Part shown: positions 27,595 to 35,505 of the stretch, in pieces
Position numbering within the stretch: the stretch's first letter is position 1
How the letters are laid out: each line of letters opens with the position of its first letter
Assembly (NCBI GenBank): GCA_019694465.1
Contig: JAIBBV010000018.1
Span: 1 to 55,680, forward strand
Direction: 5' to 3'
Origin: Oligoflexia bacterium
Lineage (GTDB): Bacteria; Bdellovibrionota_C; UBA2361; JAFLCA01
Length of the DNA stretch: 55,680 nt
The notes under the pieces: generated by a model
Database searches by the model: none
The model's input: the letters and a program-made list of their open reading frames with translations, nothing else
Told to the model about the DNA's origin: nothing
Made by a program: the position numbers and the translations under genes

Positions 27595-27727
27595 AAAGTA
27601 CTGAGCTCACCGGTAGCTATCGCTTTCTTACTTACGGCCTATAACCTCAGTCGCCTTAGCCTTAGAGCACATCAAGACTGGCCCCCTACATAACCAGGCC
27701 AGGTGTTGTGTATAAGGTTCGTTGACT

Positions 27728-28894
27728 ATGACTTCTCCGGGACAGTCCCATGAGCTTACTGGGGCACTCCAGCTAGCTATTAAAGAAATCGATCGCAATT
27801 GTAGCCTTCCCTGTTCTGACCAAACTACTAGCGGGGAAAGCCGCATGTCTCGCGATGGATCAATAGTTACCGCGCGCTGGGACCTAAAGGAATTCGGTAT
27901 TGAGCCTCCACTGACCGAAGAGACTCGTCAGGCGATGCTGGTTGAGCTTGTAGATCATGGCGCTTCACTCAGGTTCAATCCAAAAGAAAATCCTACTCAG
28001 CTCGAGTTAAGTGTCGACCTAGCTACTCGAAGCATTCATGACTTGGGTCGAGCCACAGTGTCCCTGTGGCAACTTGTGCAAACATCGGATGCAGTAAAGA
28101 AAGAGCGGGCTGGTGTTTTTGCAGATTATCAAGAAGAACGTGTGCCCGTCACAAACGTTTATCTTCCTGATCTGCTTTCTACAGATCCTGACCTCCTAGT
28201 GTATCGTGCCGCTGGTAGGCTAACAGCGTACCATTATAATGGCGAGATTGTCGTAATATTTGACACCCTACTACAAGCCGGCTCAGCCGAGGCTACTGAA
28301 GTAATACGCATACTCCAGCAAGCACGGCTTGAACTAACACTTGTATCCAACCCCAGTGGTAGAACTACAGCGCAAATACGAAGTGCGCCTTCAGAAACGG
28401 GATCTGATCTAAACGACGAAAATGTTCGTGCTCAAGCGCTTGCCTCGGCGCTTATCAATCACCGCGATGCATTAAAGCCTCTCGCTTCCGCCCAGTTGGA
28501 GGGGGGTCTGGCACAGCGCGCTGCACAGGAAATGATCGCGCCTGACGCAGAGGGACTACGTGAACCGCTAGGTATAATTTTGGCAAGATTTCCTCAACTT
28601 CATCGTCTTTGGCACTTTAATGAACAGCCAACCACATACGATATTGGCAATGGCGCCGGGCTACTGCTACTACTACCGGAGACAGATAGGCCAAATAATG
28701 AGCTAGTCAGCTTAGTGCTTCAGCGAGCCCAATCCTTTGGTATTGAAGCAACCCCTGTGGCAGCCGAAGGCAGCCCTATTATACGTGCATTGGATTGCAA
28801 AGTGTTCTGGGCACAAGCGTCTTTACAGGTTGGCGTTACGCGTCAGCTGCTGAATTTTCTTCTGCAAGTTGAAAAGCTGATTCCAAGCGCTTAA
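27728..28894 (+). CDS. cytoplasmic protein of unknown function
   Basis: 388 residues from ATG 27728, with AAGG at suitable distance; an in-frame TTG two codons earlier is also possible. No signal peptide or membrane segment. It is acidic and mixed alpha/beta: an N-terminal domain around RWDLKEFGIEPPLTEETRQA and TQLELSVDLATRSIHDLG, a middle domain around VYRAAGRLTAYHYNGEIVVI, and a C-terminal domain ending CKVFWAQASLQVGVTRQLLN. Short hydrophobic strands followed by long terminal helices recall chaperone-like (YbjN/CesT) folds, but this is only an impression of pattern. No operon partner. Genuine coding is likely from length and residue composition; function unknown. Confidence 0.75.
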   Translation: MTSPGQSHELTGALQLAIKEIDRNCSLPCSDQTTSGESRMSRDGSIVTARWDLKEFGIEPPLTEETRQAMLVELVDHGASLRFNPKENPTQLELSVDLATRSIHDLGRATVSLWQLVQTSDAVKKERAGVFADYQEERVPVTNVYLPDLLSTDPDLLVYRAAGRLTAYHYNGEIVVIFDTLLQAGSAEATEVIRILQQARLELTLVSNPSGRTTAQIRSAPSETGSDLNDENVRAQALASALINHRDALKPLASAQLEGGLAQRAAQEMIAPDAEGLREPLGIILARFPQLHRLWHFNEQPTTYDIGNGAGLLLLLPETDRPNNELVSLVLQRAQSFGIEATPVAAEGSPIIRALDCKVFWAQASLQVGVTRQLLNFLLQVEKLIPSA

Positions 28895-29101
28895 TGGAAT
28901 AGGCATTCTAGCGCATGTGCCTAGACTCGCTAAGTTTCCTAGAACAGCAAAAAAACAGCACTATGTTTGATGCATTTTTTGATGAAATGCCTGATCCTTA
29001 TGGTATAGCGATCCATGAAAGTGGCATCACTAAGCTAACTCTGTGATTAAGCACTATCAAAGGTAAACTGACCTTTATTCCTTTCGTTGAGGAACGAGCT
29101 T

Positions 29102-29347
29102 ATGGACAATGCGGGTGGAACAGCGGAGATTGAAAAAGTTAAAGGCCAAATTCTGGCAGCTCTTTCGCACCCTGAAGCAGAAGAGGGGCTTTATTTTCGT
29201 AATTTTTATCATTTGCATGAAGAAGACGAGCGTCCACAAGTCTGCGCCGAACAGATCGCTATTCTAGATGCATTAAAGGAACTGATCGCCGATGGCAAAG
29301 TCCGATTGGACGAAACCGGAGACGAGGCAATTTTCTTTCTGAACTAG
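29102..29347 (+). CDS. small acidic cytoplasmic protein, hypothetical
   Basis: 81 residues from ATG 29102, chosen because GAGGA sits 8 bases upstream; the in-frame TTG at 29087 has no ribosome site of its own. Sequence: a helical N-terminus (EIEKVKGQILAAL), then EEGLYFRNFYHLHEEDERPQ, then a helix and beta hairpin (DALKELIADGKVRLDETGDE AIFFLN, with the last strand hydrophobic). The helix-helix-wing pattern and the phrase LIADGKVRLDE look like a small winged-helix domain, which would suggest DNA or protein binding. No neighbour explains it. Family not recognised. Confidence 0.7.
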   Translation: MDNAGGTAEIEKVKGQILAALSHPEAEEGLYFRNFYHLHEEDERPQVCAEQIAILDALKELIADGKVRLDETGDEAIFFLN

Positions 29348-29544
29348 TATAGATGCATACTATCCCCGAGCAACAGCGAGAGATCTGCTGCTATTATTTC
29401 TTTCTGTACGCCACCCACTTACCAACGAAGGTAATTAATTAAAGGCACTCTGGGTAAGCCAGCTTTCGCGGGCCTAACAAATGAATGGGATTGTTTAGCC
29501 TTGCTAGCAATATGAACTAATCTAGCCTTAGCAAGGCGTGTCCA

Positions 29545-29820
29545 TTATACGCGCTTAATCTGAAACCCTATCTCAGTCCCTTCTATCGGAATTTCCTTTA
29601 CCTGCACCGATTTTACATTTGCGTGGCGCGGACCCTGCTGCGCCAGAGTCTGTAGATGCAGTAGCGCTACCATTTCCCCTTGCGCCTCTGCTTCCACGTC
29701 GCCGCATTCTAGATTGCGCACCCAACCAGTTAGGTTTAATTGTTGTGCCTGCTTCTCAAACCAACGCCGATAGCCAACTCCCTGCACCAGCCCTGCTATA
29801 AGAAAGTGCACCCTATGCAT
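29545..29820 (-). CDS. acyP: acylphosphatase
   Basis: 91 residues from ATG 29818-29820, the normal size. Diagnostic motifs: LVQGVGYRRWFEKQAQQLNL, with the phosphate-binding loop and catalytic Arg, and GWVRNLECGDVEAEAQG, with the catalytic Asn. It hydrolyses the carboxyl-phosphate bond of acyl phosphates. The start overlaps the end of the preceding membrane-anchored gene by 8 bases (stop at 29813), giving a three-gene coupled run: cyclophilin, unknown, acylphosphatase. An in-frame earlier start would lie inside that gene and lacks support. Residues essential for catalysis are present. Confidence 0.93.
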   Translation of the reverse strand: MHRVHFLIAGLVQGVGYRRWFEKQAQQLNLTGWVRNLECGDVEAEAQGEMVALLHLQTLAQQGPRHANVKSVQVKEIPIEGTEIGFQIKRV

Positions 29821-30424
29821 GTGCTGCGACCAATGCAGGAATTTTTGCAAGAACTCCTGCAACGTACTGCGCGTCTACCGGCCCGCCCTTTTTCAAGGCT
29901 AAATATAAAAGCTGCTTCTTGTTTGAAAGATTTACTACTCCTAGCAGGTAGTGCGCCTCGTGAGAGGTTTCGAAGGCTTCAGCCAATAATCTGCGCTCTC
30001 CGAGAGAAAGCTCCAGCTTGTTTGCCTTTTCCGCTGACAAAGTATTGAACTGCGCCAGCACATATCGACAGGCTACTGGCAGTATCGCTGCCTCCCTGTC
30101 GGGGGATCGTCGGAATGAATCAATAACATCCAGGACATCAGGTATGGGGCCGTGGGCGTCGCTGATAGTCGGCCCAACCAGCATTAAAGAGATTTTATGC
30201 AAACTCTGCGCATCAAAGAACTCTCCCACTACTCCCCCCTCTATGTTGAGCATAGAGAGAGCTTTGAGATTACCTGAGCCTAGCGGGCCAAAAATCGCAC
30301 CAACCTCTGCGCGACTTGAGCCAAGCACATGCCTTACATAAGCAAATGTTAAAATTAGCGAGACGAGTGCGCTGCCCACAAGCAGGGCAAAACCAACACG
30401 TCCATTGCGCACTGCGTCTCGCAC
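29813..30424 (-). CDS. membrane-anchored protein of unknown function
   Basis: 203 residues, GTG start at 30422-30424, 6 bases after the cyclophilin stop. One membrane helix (about 10-30, VGFALLVGSALVSLILTFAY) follows a basic N-terminus. The rest is a soluble, probably periplasmic, mixed alpha/beta domain: GGVVGEFFDAQSLHKISLML, then FETSHEAHYLLGVVNLSNKK, ending AGVLAKIPALVAAHA. The position between a periplasmic peptidyl-prolyl isomerase and acylphosphatase suggests coexpression, but I recognise no family. Confidence 0.75.
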   Translation of the reverse strand: MRDAVRNGRVGFALLVGSALVSLILTFAYVRHVLGSSRAEVGAIFGPLGSGNLKALSMLNIEGGVVGEFFDAQSLHKISLMLVGPTISDAHGPIPDVLDVIDSFRRSPDREAAILPVACRYVLAQFNTLSAEKANKLELSLGERRLLAEAFETSHEAHYLLGVVNLSNKKQLLYLALKKGGPVDAQYVAGVLAKIPALVAAHA

Positions 30425-30430
30425 GTGTGT

Positions 30431-31015
30431 TTAGCCTTGAGCGCGTGGGTAGTTTTTATCGAGCACCGAGTTCCACTGATCCAGCGTCGACTTTTCCTGT
30501 GCGAATAAGGCTTTAGTGTCGCCGTGCACCGTGGCTTTAACAATTTTATCACCCTGTCGGATAGCATTGACTACCTCCTGGCCCTTGGTGACATGCCCAA
30601 ATATCGTGTGGTGTCCGTCCAGCCAAGGTGTCGCCACATGAGTGATAAAGAACTGGCTGCCGTTAGTGCCAGGGCCTGCGTTGGCCATGGAAAGAATGCC
30701 AGGTCCCGTATGTTTCAGAGCAGGAGTAAACTCATCTTGGAACTTGTAACCAGGTCCACCAGTTCCATTGCCGCTTGGATCGCCACCCTGAATCATGAAA
30801 TCAGGAATAACGCGATGGAACGTCAATCCATTATAAAAACCACGCTGACAGAGGTTAACAAAGTTGGCTACCGTCATGGGCGTCTTATCAGGAGTAAGGG
30901 CTAATTCGATGGTGCCCTTGCTTGTTTCTAAAGTGACACTTAGGGGCTCGGCTTTTGCGTTCATAGCGTTCAATAGTACTCCGGCGAATAAGGCTAATTT
31001 GAAAAGGCTCTTCAT
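30431..31015 (-). CDS. periplasmic peptidyl-prolyl cis-trans isomerase, cyclophilin type
   Basis: 194 residues from ATG 31013-31015, chosen because AAAGGAG lies 8 bases upstream; an earlier in-frame start would precede the signal peptide awkwardly. Signal peptide [22 protein letters not shown]. Cyclophilin core: [20 protein letters not shown] (catalytic Arg), [40 protein letters not shown] and [13 protein letters not shown] with the inhibitor-site Trp. It isomerises prolyl bonds during periplasmic folding (PpiA role). First gene of a three-gene run with the unknown membrane-anchored protein and acylphosphatase. Intact. Confidence 0.95.
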   Translation of the reverse strand: MKSLFKLALFAGVLLNAMNAKAEPLSVTLETSKGTIELALTPDKTPMTVANFVNLCQRGFYNGLTFHRVIPDFMIQGGDPSGNGTGGPGYKFQDEFTPALKHTGPGILSMANAGPGTNGSQFFITHVATPWLDGHHTIFGHVTKGQEVVNAIRQGDKIVKATVHGDTKALFAQEKSTLDQWNSVLDKNYPRAQG

Positions 31016-31202
31016 GGCGGCCACTCCTTTGTTAACCAATTAATAGAATGTGTTTTAACTACAATAGGAGGGCCCTCTTGAGCAACTATCGTCTGATGCT
31101 GATTGTGATTGTGCTTTTTAGCGCATCTGGATAGTTTATAGACACTATATAAGCAGCAGGGGTAAGCACCAGAGCGCTTACCTAAGTGCCTGTATCAAAT
31201 CA

Positions 31203-31223
31203 ACCCACTGGCATAAGGTGGGT
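31203..31223 (+). repeat. small hairpin upstream of the dsbA-like gene
   Basis: ACCCAC and GTGGGT form a 6-bp stem around a 9-base loop, in the divergent region between the cyclophilin and the DsbA-like gene. It could lie in the leader of the latter. Function unknown. Confidence 0.35.
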
Positions 31224-31291
31224 GTTAATTTGGTTGGCACTTTTGAGTCCCCGGCTGAAGTTAGTATTTCATAAAGATAAGGATTACCTAC

Positions 31292-32092
31292 ATGACAATT
31301 AGAGCTTCATTATTAGGTCTCGGCTGCCTGGGTCTTGCACTCGTTGCCGCTGCCCAGACTTCTTTCGCTGATGACAAAGTGTTCCAGCAAAGTATGGATA
31401 AATATTTAGCCACCGACACCGGCCAACAGGCTATTGGCAAGGCGGTAGAAGAATACTTCAAGAAACGCCAAGAAGATGCTCGCAAAAAGCAAGAGGAGCA
31501 AGTAGCTGCTCAAATGGAAGAGCAGTTTAAGAATCCTACTAAGATCGATGTGGGTAGCAGCTACGTACGTGGACCAGCTGATGCAAAGGTTACGATAGTT
31601 GAGTTTTCCGATTTCCAGTGTCCGTACTGCAAACGTGGTAAGGATACTATGGAAGAAGTCATGAAGATGTATCCGAAGGATGTGAAGGTTGCATTCAAAC
31701 ACATGCCCCTTCCTTTCCATAATCAAGCCATGCCAGCCGCAAAGGCAGCATTGGCTGCTGGCAAGCAAGGCAAGTTTTGGGAGTTCCACGACGAGCTCTT
31801 CAATAACCAGGGAAGTTTGAGCCCAGAGTTCTTCGTGCAAACAGCCACCAAACTTGGGCTTGATGTTGAGAAGTTCAAGAAAGACTCTGAGGACCCAGCA
31901 ATTGAAAAGGCGATCAAGGATGATATGGAGCTAGCGCAGAAGAATGGCATTCAAGGAACGCCTGGCTTCTTCGTAAATGGCGTGGCAGTTAAGGGTGCTT
32001 ACCCATCTAGCCACTTCAAGAGCCTAATCGATCGCTGGCTGAACGGCGGCAAAGCTGTAGCGACAACCGGCCAAACGAATCAAAATTCGTAA
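31292..32092 (+). CDS. DsbA-family thiol-disulfide oxidoreductase (exported)
   Basis: 266 residues with a signal peptide ending AAAQTSFA-DD. A long helical, charged N-terminal segment (about 30-85, EYFKKRQEDARKKQEEQVAA) may form a coiled coil or dimerisation arm. The thioredoxin-fold domain follows: VTIVEFSDFQCPYCKRGKDT with the CPYC redox pair, KHMPLPFHNQAMPAAKAALA, and the cis-Pro loop GIQGTPGFFVNGVAVKGAYP. This architecture matches the BdbD/ScsC-like DSBA group of periplasmic oxidases and isomerases. AAGGAT sits 7 bases before the ATG. A strong terminator follows at 32167-32205, so the gene is monocistronic. Confidence 0.93.
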   Translation: MTIRASLLGLGCLGLALVAAAQTSFADDKVFQQSMDKYLATDTGQQAIGKAVEEYFKKRQEDARKKQEEQVAAQMEEQFKNPTKIDVGSSYVRGPADAKVTIVEFSDFQCPYCKRGKDTMEEVMKMYPKDVKVAFKHMPLPFHNQAMPAAKAALAAGKQGKFWEFHDELFNNQGSLSPEFFVQTATKLGLDVEKFKKDSEDPAIEKAIKDDMELAQKNGIQGTPGFFVNGVAVKGAYPSSHFKSLIDRWLNGGKAVATTGQTNQNS

Positions 32093-32115
32093 TGGCGTTT
32101 GACCCAAAAGGTCAA

Positions 32116-32155
32116 CCCGCACCGCCTAAGTAGAAGTATTTGCGGATGGTGCGGG
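32116..32155 (+). repeat. hairpin between the dsbA-like stop and its terminator
   Basis: CCCGCACC (32116-32123) and GGTGCGGG (32148-32155) form a perfect 8-bp stem. It immediately precedes the intrinsic terminator and may be part of the 3' end. Confidence 0.65.
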
Positions 32156-32166
32156 GGTTCTAAACG

Positions 32167-32205
32167 AAAAGCCCCATGCGAAGCACTCTTGCATGGGGCT
32201 TTTTT
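32167..32205 (+). terminator. strong intrinsic terminator after the dsbA-like gene
   Basis: AAGCCCCATGC and GCATGGGGCTT form a perfect 11-bp GC-rich stem with an 11-base loop, followed by TTTT. A-run upstream and T-run downstream make it potentially bidirectional. Textbook Rho-independent structure. Confidence 0.93.
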
Positions 32206-32214
32206 GTATCTAAA

Positions 32215-32623
32215 CCCAGCCTGATTCATTTTTGACAGAAAAGGGATCAGGCTGGGCGAGCGAGATCTTGGCGTAGCCAAGTCGAGCCGCAGAAGACGAG
32301 TAAGCCCTAAGCCCCAATCGGCAAATACCGAATAGCCTCAAAATCACCACTATTACTTCCTTAGGGCCATCAATATAGGCTTTCATTCTGTTACGCACGC
32401 TAAGAAGTACCGCCACTTGTCGATTGGGTTTGTGTGCTCTACTGGTCCACTTGGCTTCGCCAAGATGGCCCTGCTATTGCGAGTGAGTTTTTATCAAAAC
32501 TCACTCGCGCAGGGTTTATCTTACAATTTCATCCCAAGTACAGTAGATTTAGCTCCTATCACAACGATTAGCAGTGCGTAACAAAACGACCCCTATTGCT
32601 CCGCTTCGGACGCAATACGGGTC
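32215..32623. repeat. cluster of successive long inverted repeats, possible structured RNA or palindromic elements
   Basis: Five stems in about 410 bases without a gene. 1) CCCAGCCTGAT (32215-32225) with ATCAGGCTGGG (32246-32256). 2) CTTGGC-GTA-GCCAAG (32267-32281). 3) CTTGGC-TTC-GCCAAG (32450-32464), same arms, different loop. 4) GCGAGTGAGTTTT-TATC-AAAACTCACTCGC (32479-32508), enclosed by CCCTGC / GCAGGG (32469-32474, 32509-32514). 5) GACCCCTATTGC (32588-32599) with GCAATACGGGTC (32612-32623), one mismatch, enclosing CCG-CTT-CGG. None has a T-run of terminator type. Stem 2 and 3 share arms, suggesting duplication. Confidence 0.85.
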
Positions 32624-32679
32624 TGTTAATTACAACTCGGGCATTATTGTTACGGCTCTAAGCTATTATTTGAGAACCT

Positions 32680-33087
32680 ATGATCTTCGGTCGATCAAGT
32701 GGCAAACACCCTCTTCCAAAATTTCCACCAAAGCTGATCTCGCGCTTTCGTTCACTATGCGAAAGTTTACCTATTAGCTCTCTAAGCCAATTACGCTCGG
32801 AGCTAGTTAAGGCAGTAGAAGCTGCGCGGACCCAATCCGATAGAAACCCGCGCGTGAATAGAAAGCGTCTCGAAGATATCGCTTCACGTGCCATGATGCT
32901 AATTGATGTGTACGGGAATTTCCCCCCTGACAAGCAAGCGCTTATTATCGGAGCACTGCGCTACTTTGCTATTGCCGACGACGAACTGAGCGATGAGGTA
33001 TTTTGTACCGGACTGGACGATGATGCGAAGGTATTTAATCACGTTCTTGAGCAGCTGGGGATCGACGAGCAGTATATCGAACTATGA
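32680..33087 (+). CDS. DUF1232/YkvA-like small protein, hypothetical
   Basis: 135 residues. Basic N-terminus (MIFGRSSGKHPLPKFPPKLI), a helical middle region, and a C-terminal part IIGALRYFAIADDELSDEVF followed by TGLDDDAKVFNHVLEQLGID. The pattern helix, short hydrophobic hairpin with Asp pairs, then LDDDAKV resembles the YkvA/DUF1232 family, whose role is unknown. The similarity is partial and made by eye. Ribosome site is weak (GAGAA). It follows the palindrome cluster and is convergent with the DDAH-like gene, whose stop is at 33168. Residue composition supports genuine coding. Confidence 0.65.
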   Translation: MIFGRSSGKHPLPKFPPKLISRFRSLCESLPISSLSQLRSELVKAVEAARTQSDRNPRVNRKRLEDIASRAMMLIDVYGNFPPDKQALIIGALRYFAIADDELSDEVFCTGLDDDAKVFNHVLEQLGIDEQYIEL

Positions 33088-33167
33088 GCCAATCTTAGTC
33101 GAGCTGCCCCAGGCAAGTTACTTGGACGAAACACTAGAATTGACTATTGCGGCGAGAAAGTCCGCCA

Positions 33168-33977
33168 TCATAGACGCAGACACAAACACTTAGCTGCTCC
33201 GCCTGCCTTCATATATTCGTCAAGCTCCACAGGTGCAGCCTCGAAGCCTTCTTTAGCAAGCAGCTCGTAAGTTGCGCTACAACCTGCGGGAACAACCACT
33301 CGCTTACCTAGGGGAACCATATTGCACGCAAAGCGTCGTGCATCAGCCTCGGGAATCTCAATCAAACGAATATACTTGGCCATGCGCGCCAAACTAGTGG
33401 ATGAAAACGCTCCTGGGTAAACCAGCGCCCGCTCAGCATCAAGCGGACAAAAACAAGTATCTAAATGATAGAAATACGAATTTGATAGTTCGCACATCAC
33501 CAACTCTTTCGCGCCCGAGAGCTGCTTTAGCTCCCCTTCCACAGCCGGATCGGTACGGAATCCACATCCTACAAAAAGCGTTGTTCCGGCGAAGAGCGCA
33601 TCACCTTCCCCCTCGAAGAATCCGCTCTTAGCCACAACAACTTCATAACCCTGCTGCTCGAACCACGTGCGATACCCAGCTTCCTCGCCCTGTCGCTCAG
33701 CATGCTTAAAGCGGGTAAGTATACAACGCTTACCAATGACCAAGCCGGCATTAGCTGTGAAGACCATGTCAGGCTGCTTTGGCAACGGATCTACATATTC
33801 CACCCAGGCACCCAGCCTAATTAGGGTGTGGTGCAACGCTTGCCACTGCTGCTGTGCGCGGGTCCGCTCCGGGGTGCGCTTGAGGCTCATCCACGGATTA
33901 ATTTCATATGTGACATCGAAGTACTTTGGCTCACAAAGTAGCCAACGTCCGTTCGGGAATAACGACTGTGGTACCAT
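33168..33977 (-). CDS. DDAH/arginine-dihydrolase-like amidinotransferase-superfamily enzyme
   Basis: 269 residues. Pentein (beta/alpha propeller) fold features: LLCEPKYFDVTYEINPWMSL, QPDMVFTANAGLVIGKRCIL with substrate-binding Asp/Asn, KSGFFEGEGDALFAGTTLFV, and NSYFYHLDTCFCPLDAERAL with the catalytic His. The C-terminal KAGGAAKCLCLRL supplies the nucleophilic Cys. Superfamily members include dimethylarginine dimethylaminohydrolase, which yields citrulline, and the arginine dihydrolase domain ArgZ/AgrE, which yields ornithine from arginine. The opening YFDVTYEINPWM is very like the latter group. Which guanidino substrate is used cannot be settled. No ornithine cyclodeaminase domain is attached. 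Monocistronic. Confidence 0.85.
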   Translation of the reverse strand: MVPQSLFPNGRWLLCEPKYFDVTYEINPWMSLKRTPERTRAQQQWQALHHTLIRLGAWVEYVDPLPKQPDMVFTANAGLVIGKRCILTRFKHAERQGEEAGYRTWFEQQGYEVVVAKSGFFEGEGDALFAGTTLFVGCGFRTDPAVEGELKQLSGAKELVMCELSNSYFYHLDTCFCPLDAERALVYPGAFSSTSLARMAKYIRLIEIPEADARRFACNMVPLGKRVVVPAGCSATYELLAKEGFEAAPVELDEYMKAGGAAKCLCLRL

Positions 33978-34047
33978 ACTAGGCTTTTATAGCGAGAAGC
34001 ATGGATTTTGTCATGCTTCCGTCAAGCAAAATGGGCAGCCTACGTCT

Positions 34048-34488
34048 CTAACGCCGCTGAGGGCCTCTGGTTGAGGGCCCAGATCGTAGGGCAAGCTGCT
34101 GCTCCAAACAGGCCAGGGTAATATCGCTAATATGATGCTCAATCCCCTCACTATCCAATTCAGCTACCTCTGAAGGCACTCCAATTGACACTAGGAAGTT
34201 AACTACGACCTGATGCCGATGTCGGCTCATTGCTGCCATTCGCTCACCCTTGGCAGTAAGCTCCACCGGCCGATGAGGCTGCACTGAAACCAACCCCTGC
34301 TGCTTGAGTCTCCTAAGAGTTCTAACAGCAGTAACATGCGAAACTCCTAATAGACGAGCGATCTCACAAGTGCGCGCCTGCCCGTTCGAGCGCAGGAGGT
34401 CTGAGATTAGCTCCGTATAGTCCTGCGCCATCTCAAGCGAGTGCTGAGATCGGGTTGCTTTGAAGGACTTTGTACGTTGGTGGGTCAT
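34048..34488 (-). CDS. mntR: manganese-responsive repressor MntR (DtxR family)
   Basis: 146 residues. Winged-helix domain: DYTELISDLLRSNGQARTCE, then IARLLGVSHVTAVRTLRRLK with the recognition helix, and GLVSVQPHRPVELTAKGE as the wing. Metal-binding and dimerisation domain: RHRHQVVVNFLVSIGVPSEV and DSEGIEHHISDITL, with the Glu-x-x-His-His metal ligands. The resemblance to proteobacterial MntR (ELISDLIREVGEAR, EGMEHHVSEETL) is close. With Mn2+ bound it represses Mn uptake genes. It is divergent from a metal ABC operon whose promoter is overlapped by a 30-bp perfect palindrome (34576-34605), the probable operator. No SH3-like C-terminal domain, as in other MntRs. Confidence 0.92.
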   Translation of the reverse strand: MTHQRTKSFKATRSQHSLEMAQDYTELISDLLRSNGQARTCEIARLLGVSHVTAVRTLRRLKQQGLVSVQPHRPVELTAKGERMAAMSRHRHQVVVNFLVSIGVPSEVAELDSEGIEHHISDITLACLEQQLALRSGPSTRGPQRR

Positions 34489-34569
34489 AATAGCTGAACG
34501 AATTTACTGGCACTTATCGCTTAAAGCTCGCGCATGACGAACGGATAAGCGTCACGCGTTTAAGCATGC

Positions 34570-34598
34570 TTGACCGTAGCCTATGCTACATGTAGCAT
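34570..34598 (+). promoter_or_regulatory. predicted -35/-10 promoter of the manganese ABC operon
   Basis: TTGACC (34570-34575, 5 of 6) and TAGCAT (34593-34598, 4 of 6) are separated by exactly 17 bases. The start point would fall at about 34604-34607, that is on the start codon at 34606, which predicts a leaderless transcript. The -10 box lies inside the palindrome 34576-34605. Confidence 0.6.
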
Positions 34599-34605
34599 AG
34601 GCTAC
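34576..34605. promoter_or_regulatory. 30-bp perfect palindrome, probable MntR operator
   Basis: Two 15-base half-sites, GTAGCCTATGCTACA and its exact reverse complement, meet with no spacer. The inner part also holds TAGC/GCTA sub-symmetry, as seen in DtxR/MntR boxes. It covers the predicted -10 element, ends immediately before the ATG, and lies between mntR and the Mn transporter. Repressor binding would occlude RNA polymerase. Confidence 0.85.
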
Positions 34606-35505
34606 ATGCGCTCGCAACTCTTCGTAACCATACTTAGCATCTTTCTTCCTCTGTTTTCTGCCGCTGCCGAACCACCACGCGTAGTCGCTACCACTAGCAT
34701 TGTTGCTGACCTTGTAAGAAATGTCGGCGGTGACCTTGTTCAATTAACAAGCTTAATGGGACCTGGAATCGATCCCCATTTATATCGCGCTACCCCCAGC
34801 GATCTAGAGGCACTGCGCAGTGCAGATTTAATTCTCTACAGTGGGCTGCATCTTGAGGGCAAGATGCAGGATATTTTCGACAAACTCTCGCGCTCCAAGA
34901 ATGTCGCCGCGGTTACGAGCAACTTACCGCGAGAACAGCTGCGCACCCCTCCTGAATTTGAAGGCAATTTCGATCCGCATGTCTGGTTTGATGTGCAGCT
35001 GTGGAGTCAGTGCGCAGCCGTAGTGCGCGACAAGTTAAGCGAGCTTTTACCATCAGCCCACTCTACATTTCAGCAAAGACACGATGAGTACGTATCGCGC
35101 CTTATTAAATTACACCAAGATATTAAGCAACGGATTCAAACCATCCCAGCCGCGCGTCGCCTCCTTATCACAGCCCACGACGCCTTCGGTTATTTTGGCC
35201 GGGCCTACGGTCTAGAGGTGGTAGGTCTGCAGGGAATCAGCACAGCTACTGAATATGGCCTGCGCGATGTTAGTCGCGTCGTGGACATTATTGTATCGAG
35301 CAAAGTACCTGCCATATTTGTGGAGTCCAGCGTCTCTAGAAAGTTCGTCACTGCCATTCAGGAAGGCGTTGCTGCCCGAGGCCACTCTGTAGTGGTAGGA
35401 GGAGAGTTGTACTCCGATGCCTTGGGCGCTGAAGGCAGCGGCGCTGATAATTACATCGGGACAATTGAACATAATGTGCGGGTTATTGTGGAGGCTTTGT
35501 CATGA
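34606..35505 (+). CDS. mntA: metal (Mn) ABC transporter substrate-binding protein, ZnuA/PsaA/TroA family
   Basis: 299 residues from ATG 34606. Reading upstream in frame would translate the operator palindrome, so I reject an earlier start. Signal peptide MRSQLFVTILSIFLPLFSAA-AE, no lipobox. Cluster A-I solute-binding fold: VVATTSIVADLVRNVGGDLV, then MGPGIDPHLYRATPSD (ligand His), NFDPHVWFDVQ (ligand His), IFVESSVSRKF (ligand Glu) and ELYSDALGAEG (ligand Asp). His-His-Glu-Asp is the Mn/Fe-type set (PsaA, SitA), and there is no His-rich loop as in ZnuA, so Mn fits. It delivers the metal to the permeases at 36273 and 37591. Overlaps the ATPase gene by 4 bases. Confidence 0.92.
   Translation: MRSQLFVTILSIFLPLFSAAAEPPRVVATTSIVADLVRNVGGDLVQLTSLMGPGIDPHLYRATPSDLEALRSADLILYSGLHLEGKMQDIFDKLSRSKNVAAVTSNLPREQLRTPPEFEGNFDPHVWFDVQLWSQCAAVVRDKLSELLPSAHSTFQQRHDEYVSRLIKLHQDIKQRIQTIPAARRLLITAHDAFGYFGRAYGLEVVGLQGISTATEYGLRDVSRVVDIIVSSKVPAIFVESSVSRKFVTAIQEGVAARGHSVVVGGELYSDALGAEGSGADNYIGTIEHNVRVIVEALS

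Noticed and set aside
28963..29046. 27-codon frame beginning MFDAFFDEMPDPYG
   Set aside because: Composition is protein-like, but there is no ribosome site and it is too short to support without conservation.
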